A DNA stretch of 64,000 bases, from NCBI GenBank assembly GCA_029255685.2, contig CM055312.2, positions 2,814,649-2,878,648 on the forward strand, in the 5' to 3' direction. Shown here one piece after another: positions 10,733-23,748 of this stretch. The DNA comes from Silene conica (lineage: Eukaryota > Streptophyta > Magnoliopsida > Caryophyllales > Caryophyllaceae). The translations under genes were made by a program, and so were the position numbers. Below the pieces are notes generated by a model that was not told the origin of the DNA, did no database searches, and saw only the letters and a list, made by a program, of their open reading frames with translations. How positions within the stretch are numbered: position 1 is the first letter of the stretch; each line of letters opens with the position of its first letter.

Positions 10733-13700
10733 TCAGCTCATCTGCTCTCCAATCAAATCGAGGCCGACAAGGAGGAAAGTAACACCTTGGAATAACAGGA
10801 AGTAGAAGTGCACACCTTGTGCAGATAATAGGCTTCGTAGCGCAGCAGTAAGCAATAAGAAAGCCAATGTGAGTTCTTTCCTGTATATTTTGTTCATTTT
10901 TTTCTTGGCTGGTTTTGGCGCGGCTTCTTGTTGCTCCTTTAGTTTGGTTAGCTCAGATAGGCCGCTGTCGGAAGCACCTCGGAATAATTGTGTTTGACTC
11001 ATCATCATCGCCTTTGTTTCCCTTTCTTCCAAGGCTAATAGGTCGGTTTCTGAGGCTCGTCCTGCTTTTTTCGTGACAATCCATTCATATGAACTGCCGA
11101 GTTGGAATAACCCGGAAATCATTGCATTGAATTTTGTAACTGACATTGTGTTTTCGAAGAGGAGGTAAGGGATGATGAAGGGGAATGATCCGGGTGACGG
11201 GAGTACGTTTAGGAATGACATGAAAACGGGTATGTAACAAATAACCCAAAGTGGTAGTTCGGCTTCAGGGACAAACATGGTTAAGGGAAGAATAATACAA
11301 AATAATGTGAAGGAATAGAATGGGAGGATAAGTTTTCGGAGGAGGAAGAACAGAAGGATTAGGTTCGATTTCTTCCAAAATGGTATCTGCAAAAAGTAAT
11401 ACAGTATTCAGAATCAAATGTTATTAACGGTAGTTACTAAAGGTTCTTTTATCTCGGAATAGGGTTATTAGGGTAAGATAAACACTGAATTACCTTGGAC
11501 TTTATGATGGCTGGTAGGCATAAACGAAAGAGCTGCATCGGACCAGAATGCCAGCGATGTTGCTGTTTTCTGTATGCTTCATAAGATTCCGGAACTTCAC
11601 ACAGGACCTGAAAGACTTCAAGATATCAAAAATGCATCCGATATCTATCTGGTAGTAACAAATTATCGAAATCTTGTCCAAATGTTAACACTACAAGTTC
11701 TATTGCCAGTTTGGCAGCTCTGACGCAGACGGGTTTAGGGTTTAGGGTTTAGGGTTCTATTGCCAGTTTGGGAGCTCTGACGCAGACGTATTAACCAAAA
11801 TTTAGAGACTTACCCTAACATCATTGAGGTAAATGAATTTCCAACCATTGAGATGAGCGCGGACAGCAATATCCATATCCTCAACAGTAGTCCTCTCTAG
11901 CCAACCGCCAGAATCCTCTAAAGCTTTGATTCTCCAAACGCCTGCAGTCCCGTTGAACCCAAAGAAGTTGAGGAACACTCCATTAACTTGCTGCTCCACC
12001 TCAAAGTGAAAGCAAAGGTTAACGTTCTGAAGTCGTGTCAACAGGTTCTCGTCTTTATTCACAAAAGACCACCTTGCTTGAACCAATCCAAGCTCGGGAT
12101 TATTCTGCAACAGACAAGATAAATGATGACATATAAATTAAAATCCGAAATGGTAAATCAAGTCATTTCAAAAATAATTTTGACAAACCTTGAAATGTGG
12201 GACAGTTAGCTTAAGGAAATCAGGGTTGGGCTGGAAATCGGCATCAAATATCGCAACAAATTCATAGTCTTTAACATAATCACAGTTCATCGCAGACTTA
12301 AGATTCCCGGCTTTGTAACCTGTCCGAACAACACGGTGACGGTAGATAATGTTTATACCCTTTTGGCTCCACTTGGAGACTTCACTCTTAATCAACCATT
12401 GAATACTTTCATCATCAGAATCATCTAAAACTTGAATCAAAATTCTGTCTTTTGGCCAATCAAGTTGACAAACAGCTGAAATCGATGTTTCATACACCTA
12501 TCACAAATAATTCACAAATCCATATCTACATCAGCAATCATTCTGAATTTCATCATTAACAAAACCAACAAAAACACGTTTGCGTGCAAATGTTATTACG
12601 GGTCAGCTAACATGAACCATCGTGTAGAATTGTCAATCAAATCAATAAACATACCACATACAAAGGTAAACCAAACCAACATCAATGCATAATAACACTA
12701 AATAATACTTCCTCAACTCCAATCAATTCTATACATTTCACTTTTTGGGCACTATCCACAAGTCAAGTGAATCTTCGACCCAACTTCTAATATATTAGAT
12801 AAAAGATAGTCACGTGAGATCTTGTTTAAATTGTCTTACCGGGTACATTGTGAATATCAAAGTTTTATAATTTTTATATATGTAACTAATTTTTATCAAT
12901 ATGTAACTAAAGGTATTAACAAAAGAAAACAGATAATGACAAACGTGAATAAAGCAAATGTATAGAATTGATTGGAACGGAGGAAGTAAGAGCATTACCC
13001 CAGTGCAGGGTAAGAGGTTAAGGGGGTGTCTGATATACGCAACCTTACCCTAGGGTTAGCAACACAAAGGAGCTGTTTCCGAATGACTCAAGATGAAAAT
13101 TACGTCGAGAATAGGGTAGGAGTATGATAGATAAAAAAAAATTACCTCTTTTTCATTACACATTGGAATCTGAACCAAGACCATAGGGAAATTACAACCA
13201 GGATTTTCAGCATCATCAAACTGAAAAGGCTCACCCTCAAATCTAGGCTTAATTCCCCTGATTTTAATCCAAAAACACCCCAAACAAAGCACCAATCTAT
13301 CAAATGATTGAATCATAAACAAAACCACACAAAAGGTTGATAAAGATTGAATCCAAGGAGCAATAAACCCGGCTCGAAACCGAATCCAACCCACATAAAC
13401 CTCATGAAACAAACCCTCAATCTCACCACTTTGAGGAATATGCAAACCAACACCAATATGATGATTTTGAAAATGAGCAAAACCCTCAAAACACAAAAAA
13501 CCAAGTGCAGTAATTAAAATTCCAAGAATTACCCTATATAAAACCCTCCCTTTACTAGATTTATCATTCTCCATGGTAACACCTTGCCTAAAAATTAACC
13601 TTTTTTTAACTGTATTAAGCAATGATAAAACACCATTACCTAACCAAGCTAAACAACCAGCAGCTCTATGAGCTCTAAGCATTAAAACCCAGGTAAATTG

Positions 13701-13868
13701 CTTTGCATTTTTACCTCTATCTTTATTATCCATAACTCTAAAAGGTAAATCAGGTGACTCCATTTCAAGCAGTGAATAATTAGGATTCTCCATTTTTACC
13801 ACCACTGGTGTTCCTCCTTTTCTTGCTTCTTTTACCCACCATTTGCTCATATCAATACCAGGTGCCAT
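10733..13868 (-). CDS. CSLC: Cellulose synthase-like C, xyloglucan beta-1,4-glucan synthase (GT2)
   Basis: The five exons are 13868-13146, 12497-12189, 12104-11814, 11607-11494 and 11386-10733. Every junction is GT-AG in phase 0, giving 696 aa, the usual CSLC length. CSLC proteins polymerise the glucan backbone of xyloglucan from UDP-glucose in the Golgi membrane. The catalytic set is complete: DD at residues 266-267, DAD at 326-328, the ED of TVEDMD at 419-420, and QHRW at 457-460. Two membrane segments lie before the catalytic domain (about 107-133 and 170-205) and several follow it. The C-terminus ends DLIGEQMS. The sequence is closest to the CSLC4/5/12 type from memory. Intron 1 carries a Stowaway MITE and intron 3 a telomeric-repeat patch. 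Nothing suggests the gene is broken. Confidence 0.95.
11697..11788. repeat. Telomeric repeat between two copies of a 35-bp intron sequence
   Basis: Within CSLC intron 3, a 35-bp segment at 11697-11731 (containing GCCAGTTTGGCAGCTCTGAC) is repeated at 11754-11788 with one C/G difference. Between them lies GGTTTAGGGTTTAGGGTTTAGGG (11732-11754, overlapping by one base). The layout matches a double-strand-break repair patch with fill-in of staggered ends. Confidence 0.9.
12708..12986. mobile_element. Stowaway MITE in CSLC intron 1
   Basis: TA target duplications lie at 12706-12707 and 12987-12988. The terminal inverted repeats are CTTCCTCAACTCCAATCAAT and ATTGATTGGAACGGAGGAAG. It is 279 bp long. 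Confidence 0.85.
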
Positions 13869-14260
13869 TTTTTTTGTACTGGGTAGGTAAATTTACTGTA
13901 AAGAACTCAACTTTATGCTGAAAAATTGAAATCCCAGATCCAAAATTATCAACTTTTACAACCCAATTACTGTTTTTGACATTTTTGTGCAGTTTTATGT
14001 GCAAAAACTTGAATTTGAAGAATACCCAAATGACAAATTTATATAAAAATAGTATAAAAAACCTTAGTTTCAAGTTACTAACATTCTATTCTCAAATTCA
14101 GAATAAAAAGTAGCAGAAAAAATAAAGGGAATGAGATTACAGAGAGATAGAACTGTAAAGAGAAGGAAAAAGAGAAATGATAGTTTTTCTGTGTGTTTTC
14201 TTGTGCCTATAGTACTCTACTTTGCTAACCAAAAAAGCTTGAACAAGGGATTATAAGAAA
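13869..14260 (-). promoter_or_regulatory. CSLC 5' leader and proximal promoter
   Basis: Upstream of the CSLC ATG, the minus strand shows a CT-rich stretch (about 14190-14110, TTTCTCTTTTTCCTTCTC), typical of plant leaders. A weak TATA-like ACTATAGG lies at about 14205-14213. The transcription start is inferred, not seen. Confidence 0.35.
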
Positions 14261-14839
14261 GGGGAAAGAATGTTACCAACATGGAAAATTAATTATATTT
14301 AATAATTATATTCTTATTTAAGATTAGAATATATGAGTCTGAATTTAAAACGAGTCAAATATATTAGCTGGAATTAAAAAAACATAATATATCGGGATGA
14401 ATAGTGATTAGTGAGTGTCTCATTTGTTTAAGCGAAATAATGTTTTCTGGTTTTTATTTTGCGATGAATATATCCTTTTTAAGATATTTTTTTAAGTAAA
14501 TAGATCATTTCATTATAAAATATTATACTATATTTGCGGTTTTTATATTTTTAGACTGAAACCGTTAAACTGAATTGAACTGAACTGAACATAATGAATC
14601 TGAAGTAAACGAAAATGAAGTAAATAGTTAATTTGTAACGAGAAAAACTGAAATGAACTTAAGTCTTAAAGAGCAATGTCTACTTCAATTCAATCATTTG
14701 TTTACCTTTGATATGAAACGACCAGAGAATGTAATTTTAAATTAAATTAAGACAGAAAAAGAAAATATTCTTTGATTAGTTGATTTTAATAATTAGTAAA
14801 ATATGGAAAGGGGTGAATATGATTACTCGTATTACTTAA
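14261..14839. other. AT-rich intergenic region
   Basis: No gene was seen. A degraded member of the GGCCCTGTTC MITE family may lie at about 14555-14665 (TTGAACTGAACTGAAC words). Confidence 0.35.
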
Positions 14840-15210
14840 GACCATTCCCAAGCAAAAAATCAATTTAATCGGGTCAATTGCATATTATACCTTAATCTCC
14901 CCTTATCGACCTTGACTCGCTTAAACCCTCCCAAGCAAAAAGTCACGACCTAGGTCAATAACCCAATCAATTTAATTAAGAAATCAAACAAATTCACTCA
15001 TTTTTTTTTTCTTTTTCTTAAATGGTTGGAAGTGACTTGGAACCAATTAAAATGTGCCACATATGAAGTCGATTAGTGAGTCAATTTACCTCAAATTGGG
15101 TCGATTTGTGAATCAAATTGACTTGAGTCAATTCTAATCGATTTCTTAATTACAATTAACTTGACTCGACCCCATATCGACCTCCCAATCGACCTTGCTT
15201 GGGGATGGTC
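14840..15210. mobile_element. Tourist-like MITE (PIF/Harbinger)
   Basis: TAA target duplications lie at 14837-14839 and 15211-15213. The inverted ends are GACCATTCCCAAGC and GCTTGGGGATGGTC. It is 371 bp with an AT-rich interior containing several TCGACC/GGTCGA words in both orientations. Confidence 0.8.
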
Positions 15211-15369
15211 TAAGAGGAAAATAATCATTAGTTCATACCATATTTTCGTTGATACTTAGTTAGTAGGTGATTATTTTGACGTTTTGGGAAGATGATTAAG
15301 ACTTGAGATTTTGGATTGTTTAGGGGGTTAGAAAAAATGTGAAAAAAACAATGTAAGATGAAGTAAAAC

Positions 15370-15535
15370 CGCAATAGATTTCTTTTGTAACATATCTGTC
15401 ACGAACTTGTAACGGGTCAAATACACTTATTTAATTAGATAAAATAAGAATGCAAATGCATAGAACACAAATAAAATAAATTTTCTCTATATTGTCACAA
15501 GTTTGCGATAGATATTACCGTTACATATTTTCATT
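15370..15535. mobile_element. MITE of the CCGT(C)RCAAG family, copy D
   Basis: It has the family words TGTCACGAACTTGTAACGGG and GTCACAAGTTTGCGATAG near its two ends. Confidence 0.4.
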
Positions 15536-15692
15536 AACCGTATGATGTTCAATTATTATTTGTTTTAAGGTGGTACATGTGATATGGATTTGTGGGTTTC
15601 TGGAGCTTGATGTCATAAGATTTGTTACGCGTAAACATTACTAGTCAATCACCTCCTAGATTCAATTCCTCCCCATACTCTATTTATAATTA

Positions 15693-16420
15693 GGCCCTGT
15701 TCTTTTGGACTTCTAGTCACTTAACTTAAGTTCACTTCAGATCCTATAAGTTCAGTTCAGTTCAGTTCAGTTCCTATAAGTTCAGTTCAGTTCCTATAAG
15801 TTCAGTTCAGTTCAGATCCTATAAGTTCAGTTCAGTTCAGTTCCTATAAGTTCAGTTCAGTTCCTATAAGTTCAGTTCAGTTCAGTTCAGTTCCTATAAG
15901 TTCAGTTCCTATAAGTTCAGTTCAGTTCAGTTCCTATAAGTTCAGTTCATATAAACTCAATTAAGAAAAGTTATATACGGAGTATTATTTTTAACAACCG
16001 ATACAAACATTTCTTTTAATTATTCGATACACGTCATCTATAAAAAAAAAATAACTCATTAATAATTTACCCGTCTTTTACTCTCTAATTAATGTCAAAC
16101 TATCATCCTCATTAATGCCAAAAAACAACAACTCAACATACGACGCCCTCACCCTCACCCTCACCCTCACCAATTGTCACTCTCCCATTAATCAGTTTCT
16201 TCATCACCATTGTTAGAGAAAATAAATGGTTAGAGAAAATTGTAATAGTGAATTATTTTTATCTAATGTAATTGTAGTATAATGTATGAACTATGAACAA
16301 ACCATTATATACAAAGTTAAAAATGTTTTAAACTACCTTGTGTTTTAGACTAATTCGTGTTTTAGACTAATTCTTTTATCAATGTCATATATTGGATAAT
16401 AATAATAATAATAATAATAA

Positions 16421-16451
<31 letters not shown>

Positions 16452-16495
16452 AAGAAGAAGAAGAAGAAGAAGAAGAAGAAGAAGAAGAAGAAGAA

Positions 16496-16536
<41 letters not shown>

Positions 16537-16870
16537 GTTAACTTAAATTAAAATAAAGTTAATTAAGTTCGGATTTTATAAGTTCAGTTCAGATTCTATA
16601 AGTTAAGTTCAGTTCAGATTCTATAAGTTCAGTTCAGTTCAGTTCCTATAAGTTCAGTTCAGTTCCTATAAGTTCAGTTCAGTTCAGTTCAGTTCCTATA
16701 AGTTCAGTTCAGTTCCTATAAGTTCAGTTCAGTTCAGTTCCTATAAGTTCAGTTCAGTTCAGTTCCTATAAGTTCAGTTCAGTTCCTATAAGTTCAGTTC
16801 AGTTCAGTTCAGATCCTATAAGTTCAGTTCAGTTCAGTTCAGCTAAGTTTCAGTCCAAAAGAACAGGGCC
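15693..16870. mobile_element. Tourist-like MITE expanded by satellites
   Basis: TTA target duplications at 15690-15692 and 16871-16873 flank perfect 19-bp inverted ends (GGCCCTGTTCTTTTGGACT). Two blocks of a TTCAGTTCAGTTCCTATAAG minisatellite (about 15745-15955 and 16565-16850) and a central AAT/GAA microsatellite have enlarged it to 1178 bp. Family relatives here are about 210-250 bp. Confidence 0.85.
16396..16536. repeat. Compound AAT-GAA-AAT microsatellite
   Basis: The block is an AAT run, then about 25 GAA units (about 16424-16497), then AAT again, all inside the expanded Tourist-like MITE. Confidence 0.95.
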
Positions 16871-17614
16871 TTACTCATTCTACTCGTCGTACATACGATC
16901 GGTAGTAAAATGATCACATTTCATAAGTAGTGACCACTTTTAATTAAACAGTGACCATTTTTTTGTTTAGAAAATGACCTGCTTTTCAAAAGTGATTACT
17001 GTTTATAAAAAACTAGTCACATTTTACCATAAAATGGTCACATTTTGCAAAAAGTACGAAATGAGACCGTCAGAACTATCGATTCATAATTACTCCCTAG
17101 ATATTTATATATACCAAAATACTAGAAACTATTTTCTAATTTTTAATTGCAGAAATTCTTATTGCAACGGGTGTTATTTTCATGAGTTGAATACGAATTA
17201 TGTCTCTCTCATAATATGCACGTGACAGTGTGACACTATCCTTGGGTAGAGGCGGCAATCATTCGACCTATTTACGTAACTGGGTCGACACGAACACGAC
17301 TCAAACTTATATAGATCGGGTTAGGGTTGAGGTCTTGCAACACAAAACCGACACAAATAACACATTCATTTAAATGGATTATGATATATTCATTTAAATG
17401 GATTATAGTCATCAACGAGTGACTTGTGAGAAATCGTTAGATCGAAAATTGAGAAAATGTAACAATGTTAAAATTCACAAATTAGATATATTATTGTAAT
17501 TGAATATATCATCTTGTATTTTGGGATTGATCATATACGTATTACGTATGTAAAAGGATAAGAAGAGGCATGATTCAATGGAAAGTAAAAGGAAAGGAGA
17601 ACATAAGATTGAAA

Positions 17615-17800
17615 ATACACCAAATTTTTATTTGTGACGGTAATATACGTCGTAAGCTTGTGACGGGTTAAATAAAACCCATTTGGGGAGATACAAAACA
17701 TTTGTGAATTTTTATGCATTTTTATTTTTATCTTATATAAATAAGTTATACTACGTATATTTGATCCGTCGTAAATTTATGATGAATACACCGTCGTAAG
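17615..17800. mobile_element. MITE of the CCGT(C)RCAAG family, copy E
   Basis: Family words lie near both ends (TCGTAAGCTTGTGACGGG and GATCCGTCGTAAATTTATG). A sixth, more diverged copy probably covers 18060-18235. Confidence 0.4.
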
Positions 17801-18477
17801 AGAGACGTATGGTTGAATATAAGAGGGGAATTGGGAGACAAGTTTGACAAAACGACAGAGTATTGATCCCAATTAGATGTTGAGGAGCTTGACCGAGTTA
17901 TGCGTGTCTTTGTCTAATTGTCTGTCACCTCCCTCATTTCTTCCATGTGCTCTTTCTTACATTTACGATCCCATTGTGCCATTGTGTATGTAACTGCTAT
18001 CTTATGTTGTCATGGCTAATTCTCCTCCATTTTGGTTACTGAATTCACAAAATTTCATTGAAGACGGGAGATATCTGTTATTTCGGAGTCGCGAACACTA
18101 TTTTGTCTCACAAAATGCCCAGAGAGGAGAGAGGGAAACACATGGAGCGCCACCTTGTCCCCCTATTTGTTTTGTGAGTGTCATTATCCGTCTCTCTACT
18201 CGACCCGTCACAAGCAAGACCAACTGTACGGAATTAGAACCTCGTATTTGTTTATAAGTTTTTGGTTTGATCATAAAATAAATTGAAAGAGTGTTTGGTT
18301 GGTTGGTTTGGAATGAAATGGAATGAATTCTAAACATTCTAGTGTCACTGGCGTTAATACTTGGTGGTTAAAGGGTTGATAAATGGATAGGTTTTGGGTA
18401 GGATCCAGCAAGATCCAAACCCGACCCTGAATCACATACTTTGAATCCATACCCGATTCAGAGAGTTCAGATCCTTC

Positions 18478-18680
18478 TATTAAGGATATTCCACCGAATA
18501 TTCCGTAAATCCTTTGTAATTATTATCATATATTATGTTACCTTGTATAAGTTATTTTATGCTTTAGTTTTATCCTTTCTTTACTTGTAATATATAGCTA
18601 CCATAATTAGAGTCCTACATCTTGTATAAGAGCTATGCTTGTATGTTAATAAGATATCCAATTATAATCAATTCTCTACA
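18478..18680 (+). repeat. Copia left LTR
   Basis: 203 bp, identical by eye to 22850-23052. The ends are TA...CA rather than TG...CA. Confidence 0.95.
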
Positions 18681-21600
18681 TGGTATCAGGCCAAACATCC
18701 TAGGCCGTTATCCTCTTCTTCCTCGACAATGGCAAATTCAGGGGTCTCTATTCCCAATCCTAATGAACCTCTGTCTCCATTTCTTCTCATTAATTTTTCG
18801 TCATGCACACAACTCACACCAAAAACTTATCGTACATGGAAAACGCAAGTTGCTGATCTTCTTTTTGGCTTCGATCTCCTCAAATTTGTCGATGGTTCCC
18901 TCTCCGTCCCGGCTGCTACTGTAACCTCCGACTCCAAAACAACTCCCAATCCCAAATATGCAACCTGGAAACGTCAGGATAGTCTCCTCAAGGGCGCCCT
19001 TCTTGGCACTCTTCATCCTGACGTCTCTCCTCTTGTCCTCAAAGCCACTACCTCGCGTGAAGTGTGGACCATTCTTGAAACCACATACGCCAATCCCTCT
19101 CGTGGTCACTTACTTCAACTCAAAAACCGTCTTGATCAAATAACCAAATCTGACCGTTCTATTTCAACCTATATGCATGACATTACCGCTTGTGTCAATG
19201 AACTTGCCCTCCTTGGCAAGTCCATGGACAATGAAGATGTTGTTGATAAGGTCCTTCGCGGTCTCGACTACCAAACTTATCAACCTGTGATTGAAGCAGT
19301 TAGGGCCAGAGACAACCCTATTACTCTCGAGGCCCTACACGAAAAGCTCCTCAATCACGAACTCAATCTCACCCACGCCCCTGCTCACACCGTCTCTGCC
19401 GCACCCCTTCCTGCTCAAGTCCATGCCATCTCCTACCGCCAAAACCAACACAAAAATTACACCCCTGCTCCTTCCAAAAACGCTGCTCTTCTGCCCACCC
19501 CACCCTCTGCATCCAACTTCCGTGGCACCTGTCAATGGTGCCGCCATCAGGGACACTTCATATCTAACTGTCCTGACTTCAAAAGAACCTTCCCCACTGT
19601 TGTGTTCCCTCAGCCTCCTCCTCGAACAAAACAGAATCGCCCTCAAGCACACTCCGCCATGGCTGCCTCTGTTCCCTCCTCCTCATACCTCCTTGACAGC
19701 GGGGCCACTCATCACATCACCAACGATCTCTCCACTCTCTCGCTGCACAGCCCGTATGATGGCAATGATGAACTGATCATTGGTGACGGTTCCTCACTTC
19801 CCATATCTCATATAGGTTCTTTCTCTATTACTCTTTCATCCTCCCATACGTTGCATCTCACTAATGTCTTATATGTTCCTTCCATTTCTCGCAAAATTAT
19901 TTCAGTTTCTCAACTATGCAAAGATAATAATCTCACCCTTGAATTTTCCTCTTCTTATTTTGCTCTAAAGGTTCCCTCAATGACAACACCGCTCCTCCAG
20001 GGACCTCTTAATTGTGGCATCTATGAATGGACTCCATCTTCTCCTCAAGTTCATGTCGGTGTTACTGCTCACTCTGATATGTGGCATCATCGCCTTGGAC
20101 ATCCGTCTCACAAAATTTTTTCCACTATTTGTCGTCAGTTTTCAATTCCCAGTACTGTTTTTTCTAGTCCTTGCAATTCCCGTGAGATTAATAAAAGTCA
20201 TAAGTTGCCCTTCTCCGTCAATACTATTACGTCTTCCGCGCCTCTTGATTTAATTTATTCTGATGTTTGGACCTCTCCTGTTCACTCTATTGATGCTTTT
20301 AAATATTATGTTATCTTCATTGATCATTTTACTCATTACATATGGCTTTATCCACTCAAAAATAAATCCGATACAGCAAATACTTTCAATAGGTTTCGTG
20401 CCTTGGTCGAAAATCACTTCAACCGTCGTATTCATCGCCTATACTCGGATAATGGTGGTGAGTACATCAAATTAACCCCCTCTCTTCTCTCTGATGGTAT
20501 TTCTCACCTTACATCCCCGCCCCATACCCCGGAACACAATGGTTTTGCCGAACGCCGACATCGTCATATTGTCGAAACCGGTCTTGCCCTTCTTCACCAA
20601 GCCAAATTGCCCTCCCAATTCTGGTCCTATGCCTTTGTTACTGCGGCTTACCTCATCAACAGACTCCCTACTCCCACCTTACAACAAGATTCGCCTTACA
20701 CCCGTCTCTTTAATCACAAACCCAACTATTCGAAATTACGAGCATTTGGTTGTTTGTGTTATCCTTGGCTTCGGCCATATGCTACTCATAAGCTCTCCCC
20801 TCGCTCTACTCCTTGCATTTTTATTGGGTACTCTGCCTCCCAATCTGCCTATCATTGCTTTGATCCCGTCTCACATAAAATCTATACGTCCAGGCATGTC
20901 AAATTTTTTGAACATTCCTTTCCTTCCTACACTGCCTCTCATACGTCCCTCTCCTTACCCTCCATCACTCAATGGTGTTCCCTCTCACTCCCTATTCTTA
21001 CTCCCTCATCTCCCGTGTCTGCTACCTCTCATCCTAACACCCCAGCACCTCCCACCCCCCTCCCTCTCCTTCTCACGACCCTGAACCCCCTGCCCAGCCA
21101 GAAACAGCAGCAGTTCCTGTCCCCTCTCCTGCTCCTGCTCAAAACGTCCCTCCTGAACCCTCTGCCTCTTCCCCTTCAGTCCCTGATTCCCACTCCCCTA
21201 CTCCTCCTCCTCCTCCTCCTCCTCCTTCACGGACTGTCACTACTCGCCTTCTAAACAATATCCGCAAGCCTAATCCTAAATATGCCAAACACGCCGCACT
21301 CCTTCCTGCTACCTCTCTTCCTACAAGCACTTCTTGACACTCGTTGGCGCGCTGCTATGCAGGCCGAGTATGATGCACTGATTCGTAATCAAACTTGGTC
21401 TCTCGTTCCCCGCGCTACAACTCAGAATGTTGTAGGGTGCAAATGGGTTTATCGTGTCAAATATCTACCCGACAATACCATTGACAAATTTAAGGCTAGA
21501 CTCGTTGCCAAGGGATTTCATCAACGTGCAGGTATTGATTTTTCAGAAACATTTAGTCCCGTTGTTAAACCAACTACTATTCGTGTTCTGTTATCTCTTG

Positions 21601-22849
21601 CAGTTACTAATGGCTGGCACTTACGACAATTGGATGTTAATAATGCCTTCTTGCAAGGTACTCTCGCCGAAACAGTGTTTATGGAACAGCCACCTGGTTT
21701 CATTAATCCCCACCACCCGTCTCATGTTTGTAAACTGTCCAAAGCTATTTATGGCTTGAAACAAGCCCCTCGGGCTTGGTACACGGAACTCAAATCATAC
21801 TTACTGTCCTATGGTTTCCGCGGATCCCATGCTGACCCATCTCTATTCATTTTGTCACACGCTACTAAACCAATTTACTTGTTAGTTTATGTGGATGATA
21901 TTGTAGTTATTGGTCCCTGTTCCACAACCATTGCCTCGTTTGTTACCTGTTTGTCTACTAGGTTTTCACTAAAGGATTTGGGCCCCCTCTCGTATTTTCT
22001 TGGTGTTGAAGTCCGACCCACGTCCTCCGGCCTCTTCTTGTCACAACAGAAATACATTCACGATCTTCTCGATCGATATAAGATGCTGGAAGCCAAACCA
22101 TTACCTACGCCTCTTGCTCTTGATTCAACCTTACTAAAAGACAGTGGAGATCTTATCTCCAATCATACCGACTATAGGGCTGCCGTTGGCAGCTTGCAGT
22201 ATTTATCACTAACACGCCCCGACATCTCTTTTACTGTCAACAAGTTGGCACAATTCATGCAGGCACCTCGACTTCCTCACTGGCTTGCCTTAAAGCGTCT
22301 TCTTCGCTACCTCAACGGCACCATCACTAATGGCCTAATGCTTCACAAAAACAGTCCCCCGCTCCTTCATGCTTTTTGCGATGCGGACTGGGCCGGTGAC
22401 AAAGATGATTTCGTTTCAACGACTGGGTTTCTGGTCTATCTCGGACGTAACCCTGTCTCTTGGTCTTCCAAAAAGCAAAGAGCCTTATCACGCTCATCGA
22501 CTGAGGCCGAATTCCGTGCCGTAGCCGATGTCACCTCTGAAATTGCTTGGGTACAGTCACTCCTAACCGAACTCCGTTACAACTCTGCCACATCACCGGT
22601 TATTTACTGTGACAATCTTAGTGCCACACATTATGCAGCTAATCCGGTATTTCATTCTCGCATGAAACATTTAGCATTGGCTTTTCACTTCGTTCGTGAG
22701 CGAGTACAACAAGGCACACTTCGCGTTCAACACATATCCGGCGATGATCAGCTCGCCGACGCTTTGACAAAACCCCTAGCACGGACTCGATTCTCTCTTC
22801 TAACTTCCAAGATTGGCCTTGTCCAAGGACAGTCCATCTTGAGGGAGCG

Positions 22850-23052
22850 TATTAAGGATATTCCACCGAATATTCCGTAAATCCTTTGTAATTATTATCA
22901 TATATTATGTTACCTTGTATAAGTTATTTTATGCTTTAGTTTTATCCTTTCTTTACTTGTAATATATAGCTACCATAATTAGAGTCCTACATCTTGTATA
23001 AGAGCTATGCTTGTATGTTAATAAGATATCCAATTATAATCAATTCTCTACA
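22850..23052 (+). repeat. Copia right LTR
   Basis: 203 bp, following the purine tract and followed by the CCTTC duplication. Confidence 0.95.
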
Positions 23053-23663
23053 CCTTCTACCCGACTCAGAGCTATTCCTAGTGATTAAGGTGATGGTCAT
23101 TGTCCGAGGTAAGTGTCGATGGCATGGGAAGTTGGCCAATGGGATAGTTTGGGCAAAGAGAATAGAAATTTGGTTTACCGATTTTTGGGTTAAAGAAAGA
23201 GGAAATGTATGTAATGGAAAGAATGAGCAAACAAACATTAACAAAATTCATTACTTGTGTTTTTTTTTTAAATAAACCTCCAAACTAAACGCGTTTAAGA
23301 AATAGTGATGCGTTTGCATATTTAAAAAGTCTAGAAACGAAATTGAACCTTAAAGTATATCCCTTATAAGGGCTTAAAGAATCGCATAAATATCCTTAAA
23401 GTTGTGACTACAGAGTAGTTTTTTCCATGCATATCTGCAATGTTTAATACAGATCGAGTAATTACAAAGTACTCAACGAAATGAACTTAATCCGAGCACT
23501 TGGCCTTTGCCTTCGCTAAGTCCACCTAGGGCGAAGTTCCTGAATAGTATATGAAATTATATTATTGATTGATTTGTTACATGATATTGGATAAGTTATT
23601 TATAATAGCTCACATTTCATGAATCCTAATCTTAGTTTATCATAGCCTAATGATAATCGATCC

Positions 23664-23748
23664 TCATAGGAATATTAATAATAGTTGGGTCTCAACCATC
23701 ATCTTAAGGTTTTGGTTGAGATGGTTCATCTATCATGGTATCAGAGCC
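23664..23748 (+). mobile_element. TRIM-type LTR with primer-binding site
   Basis: A 72-bp LTR (about 23664-23735, ending GGTTCATCTATCA) is followed by TGGTATCAGAGCC, complementary to initiator-Met tRNA. The same LTR occurs twice inside AVT1 introns (59316-59387 and 61113-61189). It is a fossil fragment; the second LTR was not found nearby. Confidence 0.7.

Larger units (their letters stand above)
18478..23052 (+). mobile_element. Copia LTR retrotransposon, very young
   Basis: This is a fossil record of a recent insertion. Its two 203-bp LTRs are identical by eye and begin TATTAAGG and end CTACA. Perfect 5-bp target duplications CCTTC lie at 18473-18477 and 23053-23057. A primer-binding site TGGTATCAGGCC follows the left LTR and a purine-rich tract (TTGAGGGAGCG) precedes the right one. 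In order, the parts are gag with a CCHC zinc knuckle (about 18.73-19.6 kb), aspartic protease (LLDSGATHH, about 19.7 kb), integrase (about 20.0-20.9 kb), reverse transcriptase with YVDD (about 21.3-22.1 kb) and RNase H (about 22.3-22.7 kb). The order protease-integrase-RT makes it Copia; an Ale/Retrofit-like lineage is my guess. It looks nearly whole, with about one break. Confidence 0.95.

Noticed and set aside
16144-16172. Short CCCTCA run as telomere-like repeat
   Set aside because: The hexamer CCCTCA is not the plant telomere unit and the run is only four to five copies.
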